A program made the position numbers and the translations under genes. From Atlantibacter sp032075065 (GTDB taxonomy: Bacteria; Pseudomonadota; Gammaproteobacteria; Enterobacterales; Enterobacteriaceae), in NCBI RefSeq assembly GCF_032075065.1, contig NZ_DAMAZC010000079.1, positions 1 through 17,952 of the forward strand: a stretch of DNA of 17,952 nucleotides. Reading direction: 5' to 3'. Below are positions 1-7,113 of the stretch, in pieces; positions within the stretch are counted from its first letter, which is position 1; the number at the start of each line of letters is the position of its first letter. The notes under the pieces are model-generated. The model saw only the letters and a program-made list of their open reading frames with translations, made no database searches and was not told the origin of the DNA.

Positions 1-29
1 GGTTTAATCTTGGTATTAATTAAAGACAT
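1..29 (-). CDS. ahpC: AhpC N-terminus (peroxiredoxin), partial at window edge
   Basis: Nine complete codons read MSLINTKIK from the ATG at 29-27 and continue off the left edge; this matches the start of enterobacterial AhpC, the peroxidase subunit of alkyl hydroperoxide reductase. A strong ribosome-binding site (GGAGGAA) lies a few bases upstream of the ATG on the minus strand. The neighbouring dsbG on the other strand is the expected divergent partner, as in E. coli. The fragment is too short for any catalytic residue, so the call rests on the N-terminal match, the ribosome-binding site and synteny. Confidence 0.85.
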
Positions 30-186
30 CTGTACTTCCTCCGTGTTTTCGTTGAGGTGTAAGTTAACGAATCTGAACAATCGGCGCTAATGGGTTGGCG
101 TTATCAAATCAATAAGCAATAACTAACAACCCGGCTTAGACCTTTTAGTGCTGAGCAAATGCGACATGCTTCTTAACCACCCACCA
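30..186 (-). promoter_or_regulatory. ahpC upstream/leader region
   Basis: AT-rich DNA between the ahpC start and the orphan terminator. Because a minus-strand terminator sits at 187-214, the ahpC promoter most likely lies in this stretch. I could not pick a convincing -10/-35 pair or a full OxyR site by eye. Family knowledge: ahpC is OxyR-activated in E. coli. No open reading frame of note. Confidence 0.4.
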
Positions 187-214
187 TATAAAAAGGCCAC
201 CCAGACGGGTGGCC
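187..214 (-). terminator. Strong intrinsic terminator, minus strand, no obvious upstream gene
   Basis: The inverted arms GGCCACCC (195-202) and GGGTGGCC (207-214) pair over 8 bp around a 4-base loop. On the minus strand the stem is followed directly by TTTTT and then ATA, a textbook rho-independent terminator. On the plus strand there is no T-run after the stem. No minus-strand gene lies upstream (dsbG is on the plus strand), so it must end an unannotated transcript or attenuate a long ahpC leader. Confidence 0.75.
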
Positions 215-360
215 TCCTTACCTGAAGCGCCCGGAGGCGGTCCAGCGCCAGTAGACTGGCAATGCGTTGCGCTTTACTTTACCTTAACAAGGTCGTATCA
301 GCGCCCTGATTAGACCATTGCCGATCCATTACGGCAATCCATTGAACCGCCCCTCTTTCC
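190..360 (-). ncRNA. Candidate small RNA or attenuated leader ending at the orphan terminator
   Basis: On the minus strand, this stretch upstream of the terminator can form several local hairpins: ATTGCCG/CGGCAAT (317-338) with an 8-base loop, GCCAG/CTGGC around TAGA (about 247-260), and the final terminator stem. There is no sizeable reading frame, only an 11-codon one (310-342). The 5' end is unknown; 360 is arbitrary and no promoter was identified with confidence. I do not recognise a named small RNA. The call is an inference from the terminator and the structured sequence. Confidence 0.22.
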
Positions 361-386
361 GATAGTTGCGATAGGTTTTATCGAAC
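361..386 (+). promoter_or_regulatory. Possible OxyR-type site upstream of dsbG
   Basis: Two ATAG tetramers (362-365 and 371-374) sit in an otherwise unstructured run about 25-50 bp before the dsbG start. The second one fits part of an OxyR half-site (ATAG-N-T-N3-A, followed by an imperfect CTAT). Family knowledge: E. coli dsbG is OxyR-activated from the ahpC-dsbG intergenic region. The tetramer spacing departs from the full four-element consensus, so this is only suggestive. Confidence 0.28.
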
Positions 387-409
387 ATCCGACAAATTCA
401 GGATCAGAC

Positions 410-1168
410 ATGACGAAACGCTTACTTCTGCTGGCCCTCGCGCCCTTCTTTCTTCACGCCAGCGACCTCCCAGCCCCGGTAAAGGCGCTTGAGCAGCAAG
501 GCATCACAATTATCAAATCGTTTCCCGGACCCAACGGGATGACCGGCTATCTGGGTAAATTCCAGGAGATGGGTGTCACCATTTACGTAACGCCGGACGG
601 CAAACACGCCATTTCCGGCTATCTGTACGATGAGCAGGGCACAAACCTGAGCGAAAAACTGATCGCCCAGGAGATTTATGCTCCCGCAGGCCGGGAACTA
701 TGGAAACAGATGGAAAAAGCCAGTTGGATCCAGGATGGCAAGGCCGACGCGCCGCGCACCATTTATGTGTTTGCCGATCCGTTCTGCCCTTACTGCCACC
801 AGTTCTGGCAGCAGTCGCGCCCCTGGGTTGATGCAGGCAAAGTGCAGATCCGCACCCTGATGGTTGGGGTGATCAAACCAGAAAGCCGGGTGACTGCGGC
901 GGCGATCATGGCCGCGCAGGATCCGGCAAAAACCTGGCGCGACTTTGAGCAGTCCGGTGGAAAAATGGCGCTGGATATTCCCGCCGCCATCCCCCCAGAA
1001 CAGGCGAAAGCATTAAATATTAATCAGAAATTAATGGATGAACTGGGCGCTAACGCCACGCCGGCGATTTATTACATGAATGACGCTAATGAATTACAGC
1101 AGGTTGTCGGTTTACCCGACGCCGAAAAGCTGGCGGTAATGATGGGTGGAGAGATTAAGAAAAACTAA
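410..1168 (+). CDS. dsbG: Thiol:disulfide isomerase/chaperone DsbG
   Basis: Periplasmic protein of the DsbC/DsbG family that reduces sulfenylated single cysteines and rearranges disulfides, kept reduced by DsbD. The 252-residue protein starts with a signal peptide of about 17 residues ending in LHA, then a dimerisation domain (about 18-80), a linker helix, and a thioredoxin-like domain with the active-site CPYC at residues 126-129 in FADPFCPYC and the cis-proline loop TPAIYY at about 217-222. Length and sequence match E. coli DsbG (248 residues). An AGGA ribosome-binding site precedes the ATG. It is divergent from ahpC as in E. coli and is followed by its own terminator-like hairpin, so it is probably monocistronic. 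Confidence 0.96.
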   Translation: MTKRLLLLALAPFFLHASDLPAPVKALEQQGITIIKSFPGPNGMTGYLGKFQEMGVTIYVTPDGKHAISGYLYDEQGTNLSEKLIAQEIYAPAGRELWKQMEKASWIQDGKADAPRTIYVFADPFCPYCHQFWQQSRPWVDAGKVQIRTLMVGVIKPESRVTAAAIMAAQDPAKTWRDFEQSGGKMALDIPAAIPPEQAKALNINQKLMDELGANATPAIYYMNDANELQQVVGLPDAEKLAVMMGGEIKKN

Positions 1169-1192
1169 AATAAACATTAAATAATTGTCATG

Positions 1193-1222
1193 GCAGTCAT
1201 AAAAATGGCTGCTATTTTATTT
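1193..1222 (+). terminator. Probable dsbG intrinsic terminator
   Basis: Arms GCAGTCAT (1193-1200) and ATGGCTGC (1205-1212) pair over 8 bp with one G-U pair and an AAAA loop, followed by TATTTTATTT. It sits 25 bases after the dsbG stop. The stem is moderate in strength. Confidence 0.6.
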
Positions 1223-1248
1223 GCCCCGTCTATTATTTGATTTAATAT
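1221..1248 (+). promoter_or_regulatory. Candidate promoter for the LysR gene
   Basis: TTGCCC (1221-1226), a 16-base spacer, then TAATAT (1243-1248), 35 bases before the proposed start. Each box keeps about four of six consensus bases. Another -10-like hexamer, CATAAT, is at 1249-1254. A weak call. Confidence 0.3.
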
Positions 1249-1283
1249 CATAATCATGACCTATCCAGGTGACGGGGTTAATG

Positions 1284-2198
1284 ATGGCCAATCTTCAGGA
1301 TCTGAAAAAATTCGATCTTAATCTGCTGGTTATTTTCGAATGCGTTTATTTACATCGTAGCGTGAGTAAAGCCGCCGAAGCGCTGTTCCTGACGCCTTCC
1401 GCCATCAGCCAGTCCATCCAGCGCCTGCGTAACCAGCTGAACGACCCACTATTTCTGCGTGAAGGCAAGGGCATCACCCCTACCACCGTTGCCGATAACC
1501 TGCATATTTATCTTGAGGATAATCTGCAACAGCTTGAGCAGACGATCCGCGTGGTACAGGGCGCGCCGCAGCGTAAAAATTTTATTATTTACTGTTCAAC
1601 CTTTATGGGCTTTGAATTTTTATCGCCGCTGGCGGAAAAGTTTTGCCGCCAGTTAGGGTATGAATTGATCCACTACGATATGGCCGTCGCCCCCAACTCT
1701 GCTGAAGATTTGCTGACCTATCGTAAAGCGGATCTGATTATCGGCAACACGCCGGTCATTAACCACTCGGTTATTTGCACGCCGTTTATGGTTGCCAAAC
1801 CTACGCTGGTATGCAGTAAAGATCATCCTCGCATCGGCGACAGCGCGACACTGGAAGATCTGCAAAAAGAAAAATTCGCCAGAATTACCGGTATTGAAGA
1901 AGGCTTACGTCAGTATCAGGTTAAATCTTCTGAAGCTTTTCCGGAGCGTGAAGTGGTCTTTCAGAGCGACTCGCCCATTACCGTGATGTCGGCAGTGGGG
2001 CAAAGCGAACTGTTAGGCATTATTGGCGAGCGTGGCTATGAGCGGTTTAACGAAGTGTTCAACCTTAAGCGCGTGAATACCCAAATGCCGTTACCGACGT
2101 TGGATTTTTATTTAATGTACAACCGTTTTGCGCTGCAAAGCAGCGCATTCAAACTGCTGCTGGAAAATATCAACCAGCGGCTCGCCACACTGGTTTAA
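1284..2198 (+). CDS. ybdO: LysR-family transcriptional regulator, YbdO type
   Basis: DNA-binding regulator of about 304 residues. The N-terminal winged helix-turn-helix covers about residues 1-60 (LKKFDLNLLVIFECVY, SVSKAAEALFLTPSAISQS), followed by a linker helix and a periplasmic-binding-protein-like effector domain (about 90-290). The N-terminus matches my memory of E. coli YbdO (MANLYDLKKFDLNLLVIFEC), so I start at the ATG at 1284; an ATG at 1281 and a GTG at 1269 are also in frame, and GGGG just upstream best serves 1281/1284. It lies between dsbG and ybdL as ybdO does in E. coli, but ybdN and ybdM, which normally separate it from ybdL, are absent. Effector and targets cannot be read from the sequence. 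Confidence 0.85.
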   Translation: MANLQDLKKFDLNLLVIFECVYLHRSVSKAAEALFLTPSAISQSIQRLRNQLNDPLFLREGKGITPTTVADNLHIYLEDNLQQLEQTIRVVQGAPQRKNFIIYCSTFMGFEFLSPLAEKFCRQLGYELIHYDMAVAPNSAEDLLTYRKADLIIGNTPVINHSVICTPFMVAKPTLVCSKDHPRIGDSATLEDLQKEKFARITGIEEGLRQYQVKSSEAFPEREVVFQSDSPITVMSAVGQSELLGIIGERGYERFNEVFNLKRVNTQMPLPTLDFYLMYNRFALQSSAFKLLLENINQRLATLV

Positions 2199-2205
2199 GG
2201 CGCAA

Positions 2206-3366
2206 TTACAGCGTCGCCAGCCGCGCTGCCGCCGTATCCAGCGTCGCGTCCTGTTTGGCAAAGCACAGCCGGATTAATGTGTGCGGGAACGGCGCGGCGC
2301 AAAATACCGACAGCGGGATTGCGGCGACGCCTACTTCTTCAGTCAGCCACTGGCAAAAACTCACGTCGTCCCTGTCGCTAATCGCGCTGTAATCCGCCAG
2401 CAGGAAATAAGTTCCCTCACAGGGCAGCAGCTTCAGGCGGCTGGCGGAGAGCGCATCCACAAACCGATCGCGTTTGGCGCGGTAAAATTCCGGCAGTTGT
2501 TGATAATGCGCTGGCTCTTCCCGCAACATATCCGCCAGCGCCAGTTGGGCAGGCGTGTTGACGGAAAAAGTTAAGTACTGGTGCACTTTACGCAGTTCCG
2601 CGCTGATGGCCGCAGGCGCGACACAGTACCCTACTTTCCAACCGGTCATATGATAGGTTTTGCCGAATGACGATACCGCCACCGCCCGCTCGCGCAGTTG
2701 GGGATGCGCCAGCACGCTGGCGTGGCCGTCGGCGGCGAAACAGATATGTTCGTACACCTCATCGCTAATCACATAGATTTCCCGATCGGCAATCGCCTGC
2801 CACAGCGCGTCAAAATCGCTTTTTCGCCAGACCGTGGCGGTAGGGTTATGCGGCGTATTGAGGATCACCAGCCGGGTACGCGGCGACAGCGCGTCGGCGA
2901 ACTGCTGCCAGTCGACGCGAAAATGCGGCGGCTGGAGCGCCAGCCGTTTTGAGACGCCCCCGCTTAGCGTGATGGCCGGAGCATAGCTGTCATAGCTCGG
3001 ATCAAAACAGATGACTTCATCGCCGGGACGTACCAGCGCGGTTATGGCGGCATACAGCGCTTCCGTCGCGCCCGCCGTAACGGTGATATCGCTGTTGGCG
3101 TCAGGACGATGCCCGTAAAGCGCGGCGGTTTTATCGGCAATCGCCTCGCGCAGCGGCTGTGCGCCGGTCATCGGGGCGTACTGATTGGCTCCGGCGGCGA
3201 CGTGAAACGCCAGCCGTTGCTGCAAAAAGCGCGGTCCGTCAAAGTCCGGGAAACCCTGGGAGAGGTTGATGGCCTGATGCTGCTGCGCCAGCGCGCTCAT
3301 CCGGGTGAAGATAGTGGTGCCGAGTGAAGGAAGTTTGCTCTCAGGAATCAAAGGAGTCGTGCTCAT
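2206..3366 (-). CDS. ybdL: Methionine aminotransferase YbdL (PLP-dependent)
   Basis: Class I/II aminotransferase of 386 residues, the usual length. Family knowledge: E. coli YbdL prefers methionine, with phenylalanine and histidine also used, and takes 2-oxo acids such as 4-methylthio-2-oxobutyrate as partner. Visible landmarks: N-terminal GFPDFDGP (about 38-45), AGATEALYAA (about 98-107), the PLP-contacting Asn in NTPHNP (170-175), the Asp/Tyr pair in SDEVYEH (201-207), and the Schiff-base lysine K236 in SSFGKTYHMTGWKVGY. It converges with ybdO, only 7 bases between stops. Upstream lie a sigma70-like promoter and a tandem MetJ-like box, consistent with methionine control. The ATG at 3366 aligns with the E. 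coli start. Confidence 0.95.
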   Translation of the reverse strand: MSTTPLIPESKLPSLGTTIFTRMSALAQQHQAINLSQGFPDFDGPRFLQQRLAFHVAAGANQYAPMTGAQPLREAIADKTAALYGHRPDANSDITVTAGATEALYAAITALVRPGDEVICFDPSYDSYAPAITLSGGVSKRLALQPPHFRVDWQQFADALSPRTRLVILNTPHNPTATVWRKSDFDALWQAIADREIYVISDEVYEHICFAADGHASVLAHPQLRERAVAVSSFGKTYHMTGWKVGYCVAPAAISAELRKVHQYLTFSVNTPAQLALADMLREEPAHYQQLPEFYRAKRDRFVDALSASRLKLLPCEGTYFLLADYSAISDRDDVSFCQWLTEEVGVAAIPLSVFCAAPFPHTLIRLCFAKQDATLDTAAARLATL

Positions 3367-3398
3367 CGTACCGTGCTCTGCGGGAAAAATATCGCTCC

Positions 3399-3426
3399 AC
3401 TATAGCACGACGATTTCCTTTGGCAA
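3399..3426 (-). promoter_or_regulatory. ybdL promoter
   Basis: On the minus strand: TTGCCA (3426-3421), a 16-base spacer, TATAGT (3404-3399), about 32 bases before the ATG. Both hexamers are close to the sigma70 consensus. The MetJ-like box lies immediately upstream of the -35. Confidence 0.6.
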
Positions 3427-3429
3427 TCA

Positions 3430-3445
3430 AGACGTTTAGATGGCT
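3430..3445. promoter_or_regulatory. Tandem MetJ box upstream of ybdL
   Basis: Two adjacent 8-mers, AGACGTTT (3430-3437) and AGATGGCT (3438-3445), match the met-box consensus AGACGTCT at 7 and 6 of 8 positions. MetJ binds at least two tandem boxes, so the arrangement is right. The flanking 8-mers match at only 3 of 8. The position just upstream of the ybdL -35 suits repression by MetJ-SAM. Function is inferred. Confidence 0.6.
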
Positions 3446-3472
3446 AAATGCGCTTCCCTGCGCATATTAGCC
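3442..3472 (-). terminator. Hairpin behind entH, possible end of the ent operon
   Basis: GGCTAAATGCGC (3442-3453) and GCGCATATTAGCC (3460-3472) form a 12-bp stem with one bulged base and a 6-base loop, starting one base after the entH stop. On the minus strand it is not followed by a real T-run, so it may be an mRNA 3' end or weak/rho-assisted terminator rather than a classic intrinsic one. It shares bases 3442-3445 with the MetJ box. Confidence 0.5.
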
Positions 3473-3473
3473 G

Positions 3474-3887
3474 TTAGCCCATCACCATGGTGCTTAACCG
3501 ACTGGTACAGCAGCGCCGCCCGTCGGCATCGTAAATAACGATTTCCCAGCACTGGCTTTGCCGCCCCGGATGGATGGCCCGGCAAACGCCGCGCACTTTA
3601 CCTTCGAAGATGGGACGATGGTGGGTGGCGTTAAGCTCGGTGCCCACCACGCTCTGCCCCTCTTTGGTGGTCAAAAACCCGGCCATCGAGCCGAGGGTTT
3701 CCGCCAGCGCCGCCGACGCGCCGCCGTGCAGCAGGCCAAACGGCTGAAGCGTGCGGCTGTCCACCGGCATTTCCGCCACCAGCGACTCCGCGCCGATTTC
3801 GGTAAACACAATGCCCAGGTGAGCCACCAGCGTGCCCTCGCCCATGGCATTCAGTTCATCAAGCGTGATGTTACGTTTCCAGATCAT
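3474..3887 (-). CDS. entH: Proofreading thioesterase EntH (hotdog fold)
   Basis: Cytoplasmic thioesterase that clears wrongly loaded aryl or acyl groups from the carrier domain of EntB, keeping enterobactin synthesis moving. At 137 residues it equals the E. coli length. The hotdog-fold signature PFGLLHGGASAALAETLGS holds the expected Gln48, His54 and catalytic Glu63, all in register with E. coli EntH. The ATG at 3887 follows the entA stop directly (TGAATG), so translation is probably coupled. It is the last gene of entCEBAH and is followed by a hairpin. In E. coli cstA comes next; here it is missing and ybdL follows. Confidence 0.96.
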   Translation of the reverse strand: MIWKRNITLDELNAMGEGTLVAHLGIVFTEIGAESLVAEMPVDSRTLQPFGLLHGGASAALAETLGSMAGFLTTKEGQSVVGTELNATHHRPIFEGKVRGVCRAIHPGRQSQCWEIVIYDADGRRCCTSRLSTMVMG

Positions 3888-4637
3888 TCAGGCTCCAAGG
3901 GTCGATCCGCCATCAATCACAATATCCTGTAGGGTGATATGGCTGGCCTGATCGGAGGCAAGAAACAGAATGGTGCTGGCGATTTCCTGCGGTTTGGCGA
4001 TTTTGCCCAGCGGAATGCCGAGCTTGAACTGTTCGGCGAACCCGGCGATACGCCGCTGTTCGGCATCGTCTGTAGTCCACAGGGTGCGCTGCATATCGGT
4101 ATCGGTAGAGCCCGGCGACACCAGATTAACCCGCACGCCGAACGACGCCAGCTCAAGCCCGACTGTGAGCGTCAGGCTTTTCAGCGCCGCCTTGGACGCG
4201 CCGTATGCCGACATGCCAATGCGCGGCGTATGCGCCGCGTCGGACGCCACGGTCACTATCGCCCCTCCCCGTTGCGTGCGGAATACCGGCATTAGCCGCT
4301 GATACAGATTAAACGCGCCGCCCACGTTGACCGCAAAGGACTGCTGCCAGTCGGCCAGCGATAGCGCATCGGTCGGCCCCATGCGCAAAATCCCCGCCGC
4401 GTTGACCAGCACATCGAGGCGCGGTTGCGCGGCCAGTAACCGCTCACACACCTCAGCCACCCGTCCAGCATCGGCGATATCCAGCGGCTCGGTGGCGAAC
4501 GGGTAATCGGCGTTAAACACCCGATCAAGGCCGATGACCGTCGCGCCCTGTTGATGAAACGCCAGCGCGGCGGCGTAACCGATGCCCTTGCCCGCGCCGG
4601 TGACCCACACGGTTTTGCCGTCAAACATCCCGGCCAT
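3888..4637 (-). CDS. entA: 2,3-dihydro-2,3-dihydroxybenzoate dehydrogenase EntA
   Basis: Short-chain dehydrogenase that oxidises 2,3-dihydro-2,3-dihydroxybenzoate to 2,3-dihydroxybenzoate with NAD+. From the chosen start it has 249 residues (E. coli 248). Visible: Rossmann glycine motif GAGKGIG at 14-20, NAAG at 79-82, catalytic Ser132 in VASDAAHTPR, and Tyr145/Lys149 in SAYGASK. I start at the ATG at 4637, which overlaps the entB stop (TAATG). The frame stays open to 4670, but that extension lies inside entB and has no counterpart in E. coli; an internal ATG at 4628 is the other candidate. The C-terminus DGGSTLGA is as in E. coli. Confidence 0.96.
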   Translation of the reverse strand: MAGMFDGKTVWVTGAGKGIGYAAALAFHQQGATVIGLDRVFNADYPFATEPLDIADAGRVAEVCERLLAAQPRLDVLVNAAGILRMGPTDALSLADWQQSFAVNVGGAFNLYQRLMPVFRTQRGGAIVTVASDAAHTPRIGMSAYGASKAALKSLTLTVGLELASFGVRVNLVSPGSTDTDMQRTLWTTDDAEQRRIAGFAEQFKLGIPLGKIAKPQEIASTILFLASDQASHITLQDIVIDGGSTLGA

Positions 4638-5488
4638 TAGCGTGCGTCCCTGGACAGCAGCGCCCACCACGCGTCGATAGTCGGCTTTTTCGCCAGCATC
4701 ACGAAATCGATGTCCGGATAAACCTGCCGCCAGCGCGAAGCCAGCGCCATCATACGCACCGAATCCAGACCGTAGTCGATCAGGTTTTCGTCATCTTCCG
4801 GTTCATCGGATTCATCCAGCAGCGGCAGCACTAGCGCGCGCAGCTGTTCCTTGCTTTGCGGCGTCGGCAGCAAATCTGCGGTCATCACCACACGCCCGGC
4901 GCGGCCCGCCACGTATTTCAGCGCCATCAGGTGCTCTTCGCGGCTGAAATCCGCCAGCGCATCGGCCACCATAAACGGTTGGATATCACGCATAAACGCG
5001 TCGGTGGCGGTAGTCATGCAGCCGATATGAGCGTAAACGCCGCAAATCAACAGCTGATCGCGCCCCGACTCTTTCAGCGCCTGCTCGAGCGGCGAGCGGT
5101 GAAACGCGCTGTAGCGCCACTTCACCAGCACCGTGTCGTCGCTGTCGGGGGCCAGTTGCGCCACCACGCGCTGCTGTTCCGGATAGTTGTTCAGCCCCGG
5201 TCCCCACATATCATTGAGCAGTGCGCGATCTTCCGGGCTCTGGTTGTCCGGCTGCGCGGTGTAATAGACCGGAATGCCCTGCTGTTTGCAGTAGCGGCGC
5301 AGCGCGGCGATATTGGCAATCACCTGCGCCATCATCGGGCAGTTCTCGCCCCAGAAATTGATGAAATAATCCTGCATATCGTGGATTAACAGCGCGGCGC
5401 GCGCCGGTTCAAAAGCCCACTGCACTTTGTTATCTGGGATATCTGCCGCGCCCGGCAGGCTGTACGCGTTAAGTTTTGGGATCGCCAC
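4637..5488 (-). CDS. entB: Isochorismatase / aryl carrier protein EntB
   Basis: Bifunctional enzyme. The N-terminal isochorismatase domain (about residues 1-205; ALLIHDMQD with Asp37, VYAHIGCMTT) splits isochorismate to pyruvate and dihydro-dihydroxybenzoate. The C-terminal aryl carrier domain (about 210-283) carries 2,3-dihydroxybenzoate on phosphopantetheine at Ser243 in DYGLDSVRMM. An acidic linker (DESDEPEDDE) joins them. I choose the GTG at 5488: the product begins MAIPKL as in E. coli and an ideal AAGGAG lies 6 bases upstream. An ATG at 5503 overlapping the entE stop would add MKENT but encodes the ribosome-binding site itself and has none upstream. The phosphopantetheinyl transferase EntD and the synthetase EntF are not in the window. 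Confidence 0.95.
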   Translation of the reverse strand: MAIPKLNAYSLPGAADIPDNKVQWAFEPARAALLIHDMQDYFINFWGENCPMMAQVIANIAALRRYCKQQGIPVYYTAQPDNQSPEDRALLNDMWGPGLNNYPEQQRVVAQLAPDSDDTVLVKWRYSAFHRSPLEQALKESGRDQLLICGVYAHIGCMTTATDAFMRDIQPFMVADALADFSREEHLMALKYVAGRAGRVVMTADLLPTPQSKEQLRALVLPLLDESDEPEDDENLIDYGLDSVRMMALASRWRQVYPDIDFVMLAKKPTIDAWWALLSRDAR

Positions 5489-5499
5489 GGTGTTCTCCT

Positions 5500-7113
5500 T
5501 CATGATGCCGACTGGCGTTCCGCCAGCCGTTGACGCAACTGTTTTTTATCGACTTTGCCCACCGGCGTGAGCGGCAGCTCGGCCACGCTTTCCACCCGGT
5601 CAGGCAGTTTAAAATCGGCGACGCCGAGCTCGCGCAGGTAGCGGCGGATCTCCACCGCTTTCACCGCCCGGCGGGTAACCAGGAATGCGCAGCTCTTCTC
5701 GCCCATCAGGCTGTCTTCCATCGACACCAGCGCCGCATGAATAATCGCCTCGTGGCGCAGCAGCAGGTTTTCGATCTCTTCGGCGGCGATCTTCTCACCG
5801 CCCCGATTGATCTGATCTTTCTCACGGCCCTGGACGGTGATGTAGCCGTCCTCGTCGATGGCGATCAGATCGCCGGAGCAGTAAAAACCGTCGGCATCGA
5901 ACGCCTGGGCATTGTGCTCCGGGCTCTGGTAATAGCCGCGGAAGGTGTACGGGCCGCGCGTCATCAGCCGCCCAACCTGCCCGGCAGGCAGCGCATTACC
6001 ATTTTCATCCGCCACCCAGACTTCATCGTCCGGGCACATCGGCCGCCCCTGGGTATTGAAAATACGCTCATCGCTGTCGTCCAGGCGGGTGTAGTTCACC
6101 AGCCCTTCGGCCATGCCAAACACCTGCTGCAACTGGCAGCCGAGTTCGGCGGGAATGCGCGCCGCCAGCGAATTCGACAGCCGCGCGCCGCCGACCTGCA
6201 ACAGCTTGAGGGAAGCCAGTTGCGCGCGATCTTCGCCCTCCCTCAGCGCCTGTAGCCACAGGCTGACCGCCGGCGGCACCAGCGCGGTAACGTTAATCTG
6301 ATGCCGGGCAATTAGCGGGAAGCAGTGGCTGGCGCTGGGATCGTTAGCCAGCGCCACCGTTCCGCCCGCCAGGTAAACCCCCAGCGCGCCCGGCGAACTC
6401 ATCGGGTAGTTGTGGGCCGCTGGCAGGGCGCACAGGTAGCGGGTATCGGCATCAAACCGGCAGATTTCGTTACTGCGGCGGATGCTGTAGTAGTAATCGT
6501 TATGGGTGCGCGGGATCAGCTTTGGCGTGCCGGTACTGCCGCCGGAGAGCTGGAAAAAGGCCACTTCATCAGCAGGCGTCGGAGTGGCGATAAAGCCGTC
6601 GGCAGGTTGTTCAAGCAGCCGCGCCAGGCCCAGCTCGCCGCCATCGCGATTCAGCAAGACGTGACGGATCGACGGGGTCGCTTCCCGCAGTTGCGCCAGA
6701 TAATCATCGCTGGCGAATAAGCCGTGAGCGCGGTCGGCAATCAGCAGCGCCGGTTCGATTTGCCTGGCGTAGGCTTCCAGCTCGGTGCGCTGGTGGCTGA
6801 AGAGGGCATTCACCGGCGCGACGCCGATTTTCAGCAGGGCAAAAAAGGCGATATAAAACTCGGCGACGTTGCCTAACTGCACCAGCGCGGTTTCGCCACG
6901 GCGTAAACCGCGCCGCGACAGCGCCGCCGCCAGGCGGTTGGCGGCCTGGTCAAGCTCGCGGTAAGTAAGCGCGCGATCGCCGTCGATCAGCGCCACCGCG
7001 TCGTTGTCGGCGTGACGCTGCAAAATGTCGCTCAGCGGCAAGTCGAGCCAGTAGCCCTTCTCGCGGTAGCGAGCGGCGAAATCATCCGGCCAACGGGTAT
7101 AGGGAATAATCAT
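5500..7113 (-). CDS. entE: 2,3-dihydroxybenzoate-AMP ligase EntE
   Basis: Adenylation enzyme that activates 2,3-dihydroxybenzoate with ATP and loads it on the carrier domain of EntB. At 537 residues it matches E. coli EntE (536). Visible core motifs: phosphate loop SGGSTGTPK (190-198), aromatic-acid pocket region AAHNYPMSSPG (about 233-243), QQVFGMAEG, GRPMCPDDEVW, YCSGDL, and the C-terminal adenylation lysine K520 in PVGKVDKKQL. The start at 7113 overlaps the entC stop by 4 bases (ATGA) and has AGGAG 7 bases upstream. The stop lies 11 bases before the chosen entB start. Confidence 0.97.
   Translation of the reverse strand: MIIPYTRWPDDFAARYREKGYWLDLPLSDILQRHADNDAVALIDGDRALTYRELDQAANRLAAALSRRGLRRGETALVQLGNVAEFYIAFFALLKIGVAPVNALFSHQRTELEAYARQIEPALLIADRAHGLFASDDYLAQLREATPSIRHVLLNRDGGELGLARLLEQPADGFIATPTPADEVAFFQLSGGSTGTPKLIPRTHNDYYYSIRRSNEICRFDADTRYLCALPAAHNYPMSSPGALGVYLAGGTVALANDPSASHCFPLIARHQINVTALVPPAVSLWLQALREGEDRAQLASLKLLQVGGARLSNSLAARIPAELGCQLQQVFGMAEGLVNYTRLDDSDERIFNTQGRPMCPDDEVWVADENGNALPAGQVGRLMTRGPYTFRGYYQSPEHNAQAFDADGFYCSGDLIAIDEDGYITVQGREKDQINRGGEKIAAEEIENLLLRHEAIIHAALVSMEDSLMGEKSCAFLVTRRAVKAVEIRRYLRELGVADFKLPDRVESVAELPLTPVGKVDKKQLRQRLAERQSAS

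Noticed and set aside
5530..6255. A 241-codon plus-strand open frame antisense to entE (also 4856-5389 against entB and 12119-12697 within fepG)
   Set aside because: Shadow frames of conserved enterobactin genes with no independent evidence.
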